35,104 bases of DNA, taken from the NCBI GenBank assembly GCA_017448545.1, contig JAFSLH010000020.1:1-35104 (forward strand), read 5' to 3'. Positions 1 through 7,744 of this stretch are shown in pieces (the stretch's first letter is position 1; each line of letters opens with the position of its first letter). Source of the stretch: Clostridia bacterium (GTDB lineage: Bacteria > Bacillota > Clostridia > Christensenellales > CAG-138). Made by a program: the position numbers and the translations under genes. Below the pieces are notes generated by a model. It did not search any database and was not told the DNA's origin. It was given only the letters and a program-made list of their open reading frames with translations.

Positions 1-1
1 G

Positions 2-1600
2 CCGACGCCCACCCCGACGCCCAAGCCCACGCCGCACGCCGTCGCGGAATCCAATCCGGAAAACTACCGCTATGTCGACAAGATCGAAGAAAACGGCGTG
101 CAGATCGACGCCCAAAGCTATACGCGCAGCGAAACGCTTACGTTCCCCGCGCCGGAAGCATACAGTCAGGTCAACGGCATTCTGACGTTCCGCGGCAACA
201 ACTGGCGCAACCAATCGTCGTTCGGCACGGTCGCGCTCTCCGAATTCAAAATGACGCCAGTCTGGCATTACGGCATCGGATCGCTCACGAAGCCGTCCGG
301 CAAGGGCTCCTGGTCCGGCTGCGGCTGGACGGGACAGCCGCTCATCGTCGAATGGCCGGCCGAAACGCGCCGCCAGATGGCGAGCATGTATCAGTCCGCC
401 CGCGAGCAGGACGGGCTTGTCGAAGTCATCTACCCGACGGAAGACGGCAATATCTACTTCTTCGATCTCTATAACGGCAATCCGACGCGCGATCCGATCA
501 AGCTCCGCGTCCCGTTCAAGGGCACCGGCAGCATCGACCCGCGCGGCTATCCGCTGCTGTACGTCGGTTCCGGCGACCAGTATCAGGAGGAATCGCAGAA
601 ATCGCGCGTGTTCGTCATCAACCTGCTGACGAATCAGGTCATCTATGAGTTCGGCAAGCAGGGCACGGACGCTTTCGCGCCGCGCGTGTTCTACGCCTAC
701 GACTCCGCGCCGCTCGTTGACGCGACGACGGACACGCTGATCTATCCGGGCGAAAACGGCGTGATCTATACGATGAAGCTGAACACGAACTATGACCGCG
801 CAAACGGCATCATCAGCATCAATCCGGGCAACGTCGTCAAGCACACCTACACGAGCAACATCTCCTGGGGCGCGGACATCGAAACCGCCGACCTCTCGCA
901 CAAATGGTACGGCTATGAGGGCAGCGCCGTCGCCTGGAACGGCTACCTCTACCTTTCGAGCAACGACGGCCTGTTCCAGTGCATCGACCTGAACACGTTC
1001 CGGTGCGTCTGGATTGCGGACACGCTGGACGATACGAACGGCTCGCCTGTGCTCGACGTGATCAGCGATACCGAAGCGTATCTGTACGTCGGCACGTCGC
1101 TGCACTTCACGAAGGACAAGAACAGCTCCGGCGTCGCGCCGTTCTTCAAGATCGACGCCATGACCGGCGAGATCAAATGGCAGTACGGCGTCACGGTCAT
1201 GACCGTTTCCGGCGTCTCCGGCGGCATTCAGGCGACCGCGGTCGTCGGGCAGGGGAACCTTTCCGATCTCGTCTTTATTCCGATCGCCCGCTACGGCGGC
1301 AAGGATTCCGGCGCGCTCGTTGCGCTTGACAAGGAGACCCGCGCGGTTCGCTGGCAGTACAACATGGAGAAATACACCTGGTCGAGCCCTGCCGTGGTCT
1401 ATACGGCGGACGGTACCGGCTATATCCTGCAGGCCGACTCCGGCGGCAATATCTTCCTGCTCGACGGCGCAACCGGCAAGCTCTTAAGCTCGATCGCCCC
1501 GACGGATTCGAACTTCGAAGCGTCGCCGGCCGTGTATGGGCAAATGCTCATCGTCGGCTGCCGCGGCGATCAGGAAATCTTCGGCATCCGCCTTTCCTGA
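2..1600 (+). CDS. PQQ-like beta-propeller repeat protein, exported (5' partial)
   Basis: The reading frame is open to the left edge, so the true start lies outside the window; the GTG at 98 is only the first in-frame start-type codon. The first visible residues form a proline/threonine linker (PTPTPTPKPTP), typical of the spacer between a signal peptide or lipid anchor and an extracytoplasmic domain in Clostridia. The rest, about 500 residues, carries repeated blades with an aromatic/Asp-Gly pattern (for example DGNIYFFDL, SNDGLFQCIDL, GGNIFLLDGATGKLL and 'SSPAVV'/'ASPAVYG'), as in PQQ-binding-like (YVTN/PQQ) propellers. Such domains usually serve as binding scaffolds; no catalytic residues are visible and PQQ binding cannot be inferred. 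A strong terminator follows directly, so this is the last gene of its transcript. The family call is solid; the function is unknown. Confidence 0.85.
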   Translation, partial: PTPTPTPKPTPHAVAESNPENYRYVDKIEENGVQIDAQSYTRSETLTFPAPEAYSQVNGILTFRGNNWRNQSSFGTVALSEFKMTPVWHYGIGSLTKPSGKGSWSGCGWTGQPLIVEWPAETRRQMASMYQSAREQDGLVEVIYPTEDGNIYFFDLYNGNPTRDPIKLRVPFKGTGSIDPRGYPLLYVGSGDQYQEESQKSRVFVINLLTNQVIYEFGKQGTDAFAPRVFYAYDSAPLVDATTDTLIYPGENGVIYTMKLNTNYDRANGIISINPGNVVKHTYTSNISWGADIETADLSHKWYGYEGSAVAWNGYLYLSSNDGLFQCIDLNTFRCVWIADTLDDTNGSPVLDVISDTEAYLYVGTSLHFTKDKNSSGVAPFFKIDAMTGEIKWQYGVTVMTVSGVSGGIQATAVVGQGNLSDLVFIPIARYGGKDSGALVALDKETRAVRWQYNMEKYTWSSPAVVYTADGTGYILQADSGGNIFLLDGATGKLLSSIAPTDSNFEASPAVYGQMLIVGCRGDQEIFGIRLS

Positions 1601-1626
1601 GCAGCAACAGAATACGATTCCATCCG

Positions 1627-1660
1627 AAGAAAGTGCGCGCGAAAACGCACTTTCTTCTGT
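1627..1660 (+). terminator. Rho-independent terminator after the beta-propeller gene
   Basis: A perfect 11-bp inverted repeat, AAGAAAGTGCG (1627-1637) and CGCACTTTCTT (1646-1656), with an 8-nt loop. It ends in a T-rich tract and lies 27 nt after the propeller stop codon. The following permease promoter starts 7 nt later. Confidence 0.85.
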
Positions 1661-1666
1661 TTTCGC

Positions 1667-1695
1667 TTGCTTTCGGGCAAAATTGCGGCTATACT
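1667..1695 (+). promoter_or_regulatory. Sigma-A-type promoter of the AEC permease gene, apparently leaderless
   Basis: -35 TTGCTT (1667-1672), 17-nt spacer, -10 TATACT (1690-1695). A start site 7 nt after the -10 box falls at about 1702, immediately before the ATG at 1703. There is therefore no room for a Shine-Dalgarno sequence. Confidence 0.7.
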
Positions 1696-1702
1696 CGGAA
1701 GC

Positions 1703-2611
1703 ATGCAGGAGATTTTGTTGCAAGCCGGTTTGCTCGTCGCGGTCATCGCGGTCGGGTACCTTTTGCGCCGCTTCGGGGTCGTGCCCAAAGAGGCGTTCGG
1801 CGTCGTGTCCAAAATCGTCCTATGGATCACGCTGCCCGCGGTCGTGATCCGCAACTTTGCGCGCACCGAGCTGAACCTCGAATACCTCGTCATGATCAGC
1901 GTCGGCTTTTCCTGCATGGCGCTGTTCGTGACCCTCGGCTGGCTGATCAACCGGCGGCGCGGCGTGAACGCGCAGGTGTTCGACATGCTGAACCTGATGG
2001 GCTTCAATATCGGCTGCTTCGCCCTGCCGTACATCACGGGGCTGCTCGGCGCGGAAGCGGTCGTCGCCGTCTGCATGTTTGACGCCGGCAGCGCGCTCGG
2101 CTCGACCGGCGCGGTCAATCAGATCTGCCGTTCGATGCAGGAGGGGAAGGGACTGCAGATCGGCGTTATTCTGAAACGCCTTGCCAAAACGTTTCTGCTG
2201 CTCGTGTACCTTGTGATGATCGTGCTGCGGCTGCTTCGCGTGTCGATCCCGGACGTCGTCGTGCGGTTCTGCGACCTGTGCGGCAACGCCAACGCGTTCC
2301 TCGCAATGCTGATGATCGGGTTCGGGATGAACCTCTCGATCCCGAAAGCCCAGTGGAGGTGGATCGGAAAGACGCTGCTGGTGCGGTACGGCATTGCGAT
2401 CCCGCTGGCGCTGTGCTTCTGGCTGCTGCTGCCGTTTTCGCAGGAGGTGCGGCTCGGCGCGGCGGTGGCCGTGCTTGCGCCGATCGCGACGCTCGCGCCG
2501 CCGTTCACCTTGGAGCGCGGCGGCGACTATGCGCTTTCGAGCAGCTGGACCACGTTGACAATCCTCGTCTCCCTCGCGCTGATGACCGGATTTCTGCTGC
2601 TGACGCACTGA
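1703..2611 (+). CDS. AEC family (auxin efflux carrier-type) transporter
   Basis: A 302-residue, very hydrophobic protein with about ten membrane segments in two halves. This fits the AEC/bile-acid-sodium-symporter fold of bacterial permeases such as malonate or malate carriers. The N-terminal GYLLRRFGVVP followed by a helix with LPAVVIRNFA, and the mid-protein GFNIGCFALP, match the AEC pattern of a broken helix with conserved proline. An in-frame TTG at 1667 exists, but it is the -35 box itself, so the ATG at 1703 is chosen. The gene stands alone between two terminators. The substrate cannot be read from sequence; organic acid or amino acid export is the family norm. Confidence 0.85.
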   Translation: MQEILLQAGLLVAVIAVGYLLRRFGVVPKEAFGVVSKIVLWITLPAVVIRNFARTELNLEYLVMISVGFSCMALFVTLGWLINRRRGVNAQVFDMLNLMGFNIGCFALPYITGLLGAEAVVAVCMFDAGSALGSTGAVNQICRSMQEGKGLQIGVILKRLAKTFLLLVYLVMIVLRLLRVSIPDVVVRFCDLCGNANAFLAMLMIGFGMNLSIPKAQWRWIGKTLLVRYGIAIPLALCFWLLLPFSQEVRLGAAVAVLAPIATLAPPFTLERGGDYALSSSWTTLTILVSLALMTGFLLLTH

Positions 2612-2626
2612 CAACGGACAACAAAA

Positions 2627-2667
2627 GGAGCCGCCAAGCCCGATTCGGGGCTGCGGCTCCCTGTTTT
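2627..2667. terminator. Bidirectional terminator between the AEC permease and ade genes
   Basis: GGAGCCGC (2627-2634) pairs with GCGGCTCC (2653-2660), and the inner bases (around AGCCCGA and CGGGGCT) extend the stem. It is followed by a run of Ts on the + strand (2663-2668) and preceded by AAAA for the minus strand. It separates convergent genes. Confidence 0.85.
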
Positions 2668-2675
2668 TTACTCTC

Positions 2676-4379
2676 TTATTGGACGAATGCCATCTTTGTT
2701 ACGTCGAACAGGCCCATATCCGTGAGCCGCGCTTCGGGAATCACCGGCAGAGCCAGGAACGACAGCAGCACGAGCGGATCGCTTTCGTCCCTGCAGCCGA
2801 GCGCGCGCGCCGCCTCCAGCAGATCGCGCTGTCCCTGCAGCACCTCGTCGATCGGCGCGTCGGTCATGAGTCCGCCGATCGGCAGCGGGAGACACGCCGC
2901 GACTTCGCCGCCGCGAATCACGCAATAGCCGCCGTGGCAGTCGATCAGCGTCTGCACCGCAAGCAGCATGTCCGCATCGTTGTCCCCCGCGACGACGATG
3001 TTGTGCGAGTCGTGCGCAACGGTCGACGCGACCGCGCCGCCGTGGATGTGCAGCCCTTCGACGATGCCGAGCCCGATGTTGCCGGTCGCATGGTGACGCT
3101 CGATGACCGCCAGCTTGTTCTGCGTCCCGTTCGGAACGAACAGCCCGTCCGCATCGACGTCGACCGTTCGCGTCACGAGTTTTGTCACGAGCTGGCCCGG
3201 GACGGTTTCGATCACGGGCGTCGGGTTGCTCCGAATCGGCAGCCGGAACGACGCGAGCGAAACCGGCGCGGGATGCACGGTATCGTATACTTCCTCCGGC
3301 ACGGGACGGCCTTTCAGCGATTCCGACGGACGGTACAGCTCGCCGCAGGTGAACACAGCCTCCGGCTGCACGTCGGCAAGGTTGTCGAACAGGATCATAT
3401 CGGCGCGATAGCCGGGCGCAATCGCGCCCGTCCGGGACAGGCCGAACGTCCGCGCGGTATTCAGCGTCGCCATCCGGATCGCTTCGATCGGCGCAATGCC
3501 GCTGCGGATCGCCGTGTTCACGATGTAATTGATATGCCCTTCTCGCAGGATGTTTTCGATGTGCTTGTCGTCGGTGCAGAAGCAGATCGTATCGGTCGGC
3601 AGCCGCTCGGACACGATGCCGTCCAGCATTTCCTGCACGCCGTTCGCCGCCGACCCGATGCGGATCAGCACCGCCATGCCGTTGCGCAGCTTTTCCTTCA
3701 GCTCCGCAAAGTTCGAACATTCGTGATCCGTCCGCGGTCCGGCGATGCAGTACGCGTTCAGATCGCGGCCGGACAGCAGCGGCGCGTGGCCGTCGATCGG
3801 GCGGTTGAAAAACAGCTTCAGCTTTTCGACCAGCTGCGGATCGGCGTTGACCGTCGAAACGTAATCCATCACCTCGCCGAGCCCGAGCACGCGGCTCTTT
3901 TTTTGCATGAACGGAATGAAGTCGACCGCCGTGAGGCATGCGCCGCTGTGCTCAAACGGCGTTGCGGGAACGCAGCTCGGCAGCATGAACAGTACCTGCA
4001 GCGGCAGGTCCGCGGACTGGCGATAGATCGCTTCAAGCCCGACCGTTCCGGCGACGTTCGCGATCTCGTGCGGATCGGCGATGATCGTCGTCGTGCCCTT
4101 CGGCAGAATCACGCGCGCAAAGGACGCGGGCGTCACCATCGAGCTTTCGATATGGACGTGCGCGTCGATAAAGCCGGGCGCGAGATACGCGCCGGCAGCG
4201 TCGTATTCCTGTTTGCCGGAGAACGAGCCGACGCCGATGATCGTATCGCCGTTGACCGCAACGTCGGCTTCCGTGATTTCATTCGTAAAGACATTGATGA
4301 CGCGCGCATTCTTGATAACAAGCGTTGCGTCGCCGTCGCGCGCGGCCACAATCAGCCGGGATAAATCGGTTGCCTGCAT
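2676..4379 (-). CDS. ade: Adenine deaminase
   Basis: A 567-residue amidohydrolase, the normal length for the microbial adenine deaminase (Ade/YerA) family, which converts adenine to hypoxanthine and ammonia for purine salvage. The metal site is recognisable as HVHIESS around residue 75, with PKGTTTIIADPHEIANV following. Further family features are GHAPLLSGRDLNAY, the CTDDKH motif and a C-terminal glycine-rich part (LPLPIGGLMTD). The start ATG at 4379 has GAGGTG about 8 nt upstream, and a promoter ends 24 nt before it. The gene is monocistronic, between the shared terminator at 2627 and its own promoter. The short leader leaves no space for a purine riboswitch. Confidence 0.95.
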   Translation of the reverse strand: MQATDLSRLIVAARDGDATLVIKNARVINVFTNEITEADVAVNGDTIIGVGSFSGKQEYDAAGAYLAPGFIDAHVHIESSMVTPASFARVILPKGTTTIIADPHEIANVAGTVGLEAIYRQSADLPLQVLFMLPSCVPATPFEHSGACLTAVDFIPFMQKKSRVLGLGEVMDYVSTVNADPQLVEKLKLFFNRPIDGHAPLLSGRDLNAYCIAGPRTDHECSNFAELKEKLRNGMAVLIRIGSAANGVQEMLDGIVSERLPTDTICFCTDDKHIENILREGHINYIVNTAIRSGIAPIEAIRMATLNTARTFGLSRTGAIAPGYRADMILFDNLADVQPEAVFTCGELYRPSESLKGRPVPEEVYDTVHPAPVSLASFRLPIRSNPTPVIETVPGQLVTKLVTRTVDVDADGLFVPNGTQNKLAVIERHHATGNIGLGIVEGLHIHGGAVASTVAHDSHNIVVAGDNDADMLLAVQTLIDCHGGYCVIRGGEVAACLPLPIGGLMTDAPIDEVLQGQRDLLEAARALGCRDESDPLVLLSFLALPVIPEARLTDMGLFDVTKMAFVQ

Positions 4380-4402
4380 GCACTCACCTCGCGTTTTTTC
4401 TT

Positions 4403-4430
4403 ATTTTACCACAATTTTACCCGGATGCAA
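4403..4430 (-). promoter_or_regulatory. Promoter of ade
   Basis: On the minus strand: -35 TTGCAT (4430-4425), 16-nt spacer, -10 TAAAAT (4408-4403) preceded by TGTGG (extended-like). It gives a leader of roughly 17 nt carrying the GAGGTG ribosome binding site. Confidence 0.6.
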
Positions 4431-4462
4431 GAGGTTCTTTTCCGTTTGCCCTTATTTACACA

Positions 4463-4484
4463 AAAAGAGTCGCTTACGCGACTC
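4463..4484 (-). terminator. Terminator of the eight-helix membrane protein gene
   Basis: Read on the minus strand, GAGTCGC, a 4-nt loop, GCGACTC, then TTTTTGTG. It lies just after the stop codon at 4491. Confidence 0.85.
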
Positions 4485-4490
4485 TCCTGA

Positions 4491-5429
4491 TTATACTTCT
4501 ATGGGTTCCTGCTCCTGCCGCAATTCCTGCTCGATCTGCTCCTGCAGCGCGGCGGACGCGCGAATCTTCAAAAGCTGCCGCGTGCCTCGCACGATCATCG
4601 CGGCGGCGAGCAGAATGACCGCCAGCGTCACCGCGACGCCGAACCCGGTGTTCATCCGCTGCCGGAACAGCTCGTCGTTGCCGAAGTGCAGCAGCAGCGT
4701 GTTCTGCAGAATGTAAAGCGACATCAGCGCCGCCGACAGATTGATCGTCTTTGACGCGGCGATCAGCGGGCGATCCGTTTTGCGGAACTTGATGATCTGC
4801 ACGATCGCCGCCGTGAGCCGGTAAAACGCCCAGGAAGCCGAGACGTACACGACCGCGGCAAACTTGACCGAATCGGTGTTGCTGCGCAGCGACTGCAGGA
4901 TCACGAATCCCATCGCCACGTCGAGCAGCAGCAATTCCCAGCCGCAGCGGCGATAGCTCTTCCATGCGGAAGCGAGCCGCCGCTCGCCCTGCCGCCGCCC
5001 GGAAAACGCGTGAAACGCCAGCAGCAGCCGCACGCCGGACAACATCAGATAGTAAAACGCTTCGGCGGCGAACAGCAGCGTCTGGTACCGCGCCGCCGCG
5101 ACCAGCTTGAACGCCGCATACGCGAGGTTCACAAACACGCCGAACGCCAGCGTCACGATCGACTTCAGCTCCGCCGTTTCCAGGTACGTATCGCTGTACA
5201 CGCGCCCTTTCTTTGCGCGGCGGCGAATCCGCAGCAGCCGCGGGATCGACAGCAGCACCCAGAACGCAAGCACGCCGGCAAGCAGAAAGCTCATCACCAG
5301 CAGCGGCTTCGGCGAAGCTTCGATCGCATCCGACAGAGCAAGCAGCATCAAAAACAGAGGGATGCAAAACACGATTGCCGTACCCAGAATAACGGCAAAC
5401 ACGCCCGGAAACAGACGACGCATCGGCAT
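4491..5429 (-). CDS. Uncharacterised polytopic membrane protein
   Basis: A 312-residue protein from the ATG at 5429. That start has AAGGAGG 6 nt upstream and is preferred over a longer frame beginning at 5468 that would overlap the promoter. About eight hydrophobic helices are visible, near residues 8-32, 44-64, 92-112, 118-140, 160-182, 188-212, 225-246 and 256-282. A charged cytoplasmic loop rich in Arg/Lys follows helix 2 (RIRRRAKKGR). The C-terminal tail is Glu/Gln-rich and probably helical. No enzyme motif or known transporter signature is recognised. It has its own promoter and terminator, so it gives no operon clue. Membrane location is certain; function is unknown. Confidence 0.8.
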   Translation of the reverse strand: MPMRRLFPGVFAVILGTAIVFCIPLFLMLLALSDAIEASPKPLLVMSFLLAGVLAFWVLLSIPRLLRIRRRAKKGRVYSDTYLETAELKSIVTLAFGVFVNLAYAAFKLVAAARYQTLLFAAEAFYYLMLSGVRLLLAFHAFSGRRQGERRLASAWKSYRRCGWELLLLDVAMGFVILQSLRSNTDSVKFAAVVYVSASWAFYRLTAAIVQIIKFRKTDRPLIAASKTINLSAALMSLYILQNTLLLHFGNDELFRQRMNTGFGVAVTLAVILLAAAMIVRGTRQLLKIRASAALQEQIEQELRQEQEPIEV

Positions 5430-5458
5430 TCCCTCCCTCCTTGTTCGAGCCTGCAAAG

Positions 5459-5487
5459 AGTATAGCACGGAAACGCCGATTTGTCAC
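5459..5487 (-). promoter_or_regulatory. Promoter of the polytopic membrane protein gene
   Basis: On the minus strand: -35 GTGACA (5487-5482), 17-nt spacer, -10 TATACT (5464-5459), which is 29 nt upstream of the chosen ATG at 5429. Confidence 0.6.
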
Positions 5488-5509
5488 CCCGAAAACCCGT
5501 CGAAACGGC

Positions 5510-6373
5510 TCAGATCGTTCCCGAAACGGTGACGACCGTCATGCCGGGCAACGACGAAACTACGCCCGTGTCCGGGTCCTGCGTATAGGTCGCAGCCGGA
5601 ACGGACAGCACGGTCGCAGCGCCTTCCGCCGGCAGCGTCAGCACGCCGCCCACGTAGGTATAGTCCGACGCGGCAACCGGCGTGCCGTTGATCGAAACGG
5701 TCAGGTTGTTCAGCGCGGGCTGGAACGGATCGGACAGCACAAGATCGGTCGCCTCGGTATTGCCGGTGTTCAGGATCGTGAACGTGTTCCGGATCGTGCC
5801 GCCTCCCGTCACGGGGTTCGGCGACATCTCCTTTTCGATCGAAACGGCGGCATAGGTATCGACCGGCAGCGAATACGTCGCGGTGATCGGATCCCCTGCG
5901 GCGGGCGTAAACGTCGCCGTGTTGGTGATCGCGCTGTCCGGCTCCATCGGCGCGTACTCGTTCGGCACGGCCTTATACAGAATCGTCGCGGTCGAGCCGG
6001 GCGCAATCGACGGGATTGTGAACGAAACGCTGTCCTGCCCGACGGCCGGCGTCAGTTCGGAAGCGAACACGCCGTCCGAGTAGAGCTGCGCCGGTCCCTC
6101 GTAGGTCAGCGGAACGGCGGTTTGCAAAGCGGAAACGGAATACGCGCCGAGATCGTCCTCGATCGTCACGTTCGAAAGCGCCGCGTCGGTGCCGTTCGTG
6201 ACCGTAATGATGTAGGTGATCGCTTCGCCGGCGCGATACGCGGTTTCGAGCGACGTTTTTGTCATGTTCAGCGGGTCGTTCACAACGGTGCTCGCAACAT
6301 TCGAGGCGACGGTTTCGGTCACCGCGCCGTAGGTATAGCGCAAAGAGGCGCGATTGGTAATGGTAACAGCCAT
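5510..6373 (-). CDS. DUF11 repeat-domain protein without a signal peptide
   Basis: A 287-residue protein, rich in Thr/Ser/Val/Ala and nearly free of Cys. The first part (about residues 30-120) has the DUF11 Ig-like pattern: AGEAITYIITVTNGTDAALSNV, with a later acidic DDLG. A second similar module is near residues 175-245 (SIEKEMSPNPVTGGG, then FTILNTGNTEATDLVLSDP). DUF11 modules normally occur in large surface proteins. Here the protein begins MAVTITNRASLRYTYG with no signal sequence, membrane anchor or sortase motif. Its start is fixed by AGAAAGGAGAA 5 nt before the ATG. It may be a structural protein exported or assembled in an unusual way, for example on spores; that is inference. No convincing terminator is seen downstream. 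Confidence 0.8.
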   Translation of the reverse strand: MAVTITNRASLRYTYGAVTETVASNVASTVVNDPLNMTKTSLETAYRAGEAITYIITVTNGTDAALSNVTIEDDLGAYSVSALQTAVPLTYEGPAQLYSDGVFASELTPAVGQDSVSFTIPSIAPGSTATILYKAVPNEYAPMEPDSAITNTATFTPAAGDPITATYSLPVDTYAAVSIEKEMSPNPVTGGGTIRNTFTILNTGNTEATDLVLSDPFQPALNNLTVSINGTPVAASDYTYVGGVLTLPAEGAATVLSVPAATYTQDPDTGVVSSLPGMTVVTVSGTI

Positions 6374-6510
6374 GGAATTCTCCTTTCTTGCCCGCGCTGC
6401 GGCGAGGGCCTCTGTCCTACCCTATGCAATTCCCGCCCGATTTGTGTATACAAAAAGGCGTTGTCTCAAAACTCTTTGAGCGCTGTAAGGGGCTGTTGAT
6501 AAGGCAGGCA
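6374..6510. other. Intergenic stretch between the DUF11 gene and element A
   Basis: It holds the DUF11 ribosome binding site and putative promoter, and a weak hairpin CTCAAA-actc-TTTGAG (6465-6480). Nothing else is recognised. Together with element A it fills the 348-nt gene-free gap before pfkA. Confidence 0.5.
6418..6445 (-). promoter_or_regulatory. Possible sigma-K-like promoter before the DUF11 gene
   Basis: On the minus strand, AC (6445-6444), 17 nt, then CATAGGGTA (6426-6418). This matches the mother-cell sigma-K pattern AC-N16/17-CATANNNTA. No good sigma-A promoter is visible in the 140 nt upstream of the gene. This is a pattern match only, as the motif is short. Confidence 0.3.
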
Positions 6511-6704
6511 GAATTCGCGTTTTCGCCCCGAAGGCTATACTGACGCTATGCCGAGGGCGAAAACGCGGATAATTTGCGGCATATAATCAGAGAAAAGGCG
6601 GATTTTTCCGCCTTTTCCACATACAAGTTAAAACAATTCCAATTTGCCGCAAATGGTCTGACCCCTTTTACGACAGTCTGACCGCACCGGTTTCCCGGTG
6701 CGGC
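6511..6704 (+). repeat. Structured dispersed element, copy A
   Basis: About 190 nt with a second, inverted copy at 33470-33653. In order it contains: GAATTC; stem 1, a perfect 13-bp repeat (6516-6528 with 6555-6567); stem 2, a long-range 10-bp helix (ATTTGCGGCA 6572-6581 with TGCCGCAAAT 6645-6654); inside it a 9-bp hairpin (AAAAGGCGG 6593-6601 with CCGCCTTTT 6608-6616); a conserved 26-nt block at 6655-6680 (starting GGTCTGACCCC, ending GACAGTCTG); and a final 9-bp hairpin (CCGCACCGG 6682-6690 with CCGGTGCGG 6695-6703). It ends 18 nt from the pfkA stop codon. It could be a noncoding RNA, a MITE-like mobile element or a REP-like sequence. The last hairpin may also help end pfkA transcription, though no T-tract follows it. 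Confidence 0.75.
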
Positions 6705-6721
6705 AAACAAATGCAGGTTCC

Positions 6722-7714
6722 TTACACTGTGATATGGCTGCCGACCTGCGTGGCTTCCATGATCTCGTAGCGAATCATCTGCAGGTGCTTCTTCATCGCG
6801 AGCGCTTCCTCGATCGGAATCTCGACGATGCCGCCCTCCTGCGTGCAGATGATGCAGTTGGCGCGGCCTTCCGCGAACGCGCGCACGGCATAGTAGCCCA
6901 TGCGGGTTGCGGTCTCACGGTCGCGCGCATTCGGCGCGCCGCCGCGCTGGATATGACCGAGCACGGTCACGCGCGGGTCGATGCCGATCTCTTCCTTGAT
7001 GCGCTTGCCGATCTCCACCGCGCTGCCGACGCCTTCGGCAACGACGATCATGAAGTGCGTATTGCCCGCGACGCGCGAATCCTGAATCCGCTCCACGACG
7101 TCCTTTTCGAAATTGAGTTCCCGTTCCGGCACAAGAACCGCCGTCGCGCCGACCGCGATGCCGACGTACAGCGCCAAAAAGCCCGCGTTGCGGCCCATGA
7201 CCTCAACGATCGAGCAGCGCTCATGCGACTGCATCGTATCGCGCAGCTTGTCGATGCACTCGATCGCCGTGTTGCACGCGGTATCGAAGCCGATCGTATA
7301 ATTCGTGCAGCCGACGTCGTTGTCGATCGTCGCCGGGATGCCGACCGTCGGAACGCCGAGGCGGGACAGCTCCAGCGCGCCGCGGAACGTGCCGTCGCCG
7401 CCGATTGCGACGACGCCGCCGAGCCCGAGCATCCGGCAGGTGGCGACCGCCTTCTTGCGGCCCTTTTCCGTCATGAAGTCTTCGCTGCGCGCGGTAAACA
7501 GGATCGTACCGCCGCGGGACAGCGTATGGCCCACGTCAGCGGAGGAAAGACGAACGAAGTCCCCCGTAATCAATCCCTGCCAGCCGCGCCGAATGCCGAT
7601 ACACTCGATGCCGTAGGCGCTCGCCGTACGAACGACCGCACGAACCGCGGCATTCATGCCGGGTGCGTCGCCGCCGCTCGTCAAAACACCGATGCGTTTG
7701 ATTTTCTGTTCCAT
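6722..7714 (-). CDS. pfkA: ATP-dependent 6-phosphofructokinase
   Basis: 330 residues, the usual length of bacterial PfkA, which phosphorylates fructose 6-phosphate to fructose 1,6-bisphosphate in glycolysis. The nucleotide loop SGGDAPGMN is at residues 13-21. GGDGT (105-109) has Gly after Asp, the mark of the ATP-using rather than pyrophosphate-using type. PATIDND (127-133) is the catalytic loop, with Ala where PGTIDND is commonest. MGRNAGF and the C-terminal HIQRGG complete the signature. The start has AGGAGG about 10 nt upstream. The gene begins only 30 nt after the DUF1667 stop codon with no terminator between, so it may be read from the glycerol operon. A possible local promoter was not found. 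Confidence 0.96.
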   Translation of the reverse strand: MEQKIKRIGVLTSGGDAPGMNAAVRAVVRTASAYGIECIGIRRGWQGLITGDFVRLSSADVGHTLSRGGTILFTARSEDFMTEKGRKKAVATCRMLGLGGVVAIGGDGTFRGALELSRLGVPTVGIPATIDNDVGCTNYTIGFDTACNTAIECIDKLRDTMQSHERCSIVEVMGRNAGFLALYVGIAVGATAVLVPERELNFEKDVVERIQDSRVAGNTHFMIVVAEGVGSAVEIGKRIKEEIGIDPRVTVLGHIQRGGAPNARDRETATRMGYYAVRAFAEGRANCIICTQEGGIVEIPIEEALAMKKHLQMIRYEIMEATQVGSHITV

Positions 7715-7744
7715 GGTTTTCTTTCCTCCTGAATATTTTTGATC

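Noticed and set aside
4380-4430. Purine riboswitch upstream of adenine deaminase
   Set aside because: The predicted leader is only about 17 nt, too short for an aptamer.
6682-6703. Simple rho-independent terminator of pfkA
   Set aside because: The hairpin is strong but no T-tract follows on the minus strand, and the same hairpin position recurs in element B; it is better treated as part of the repeat.
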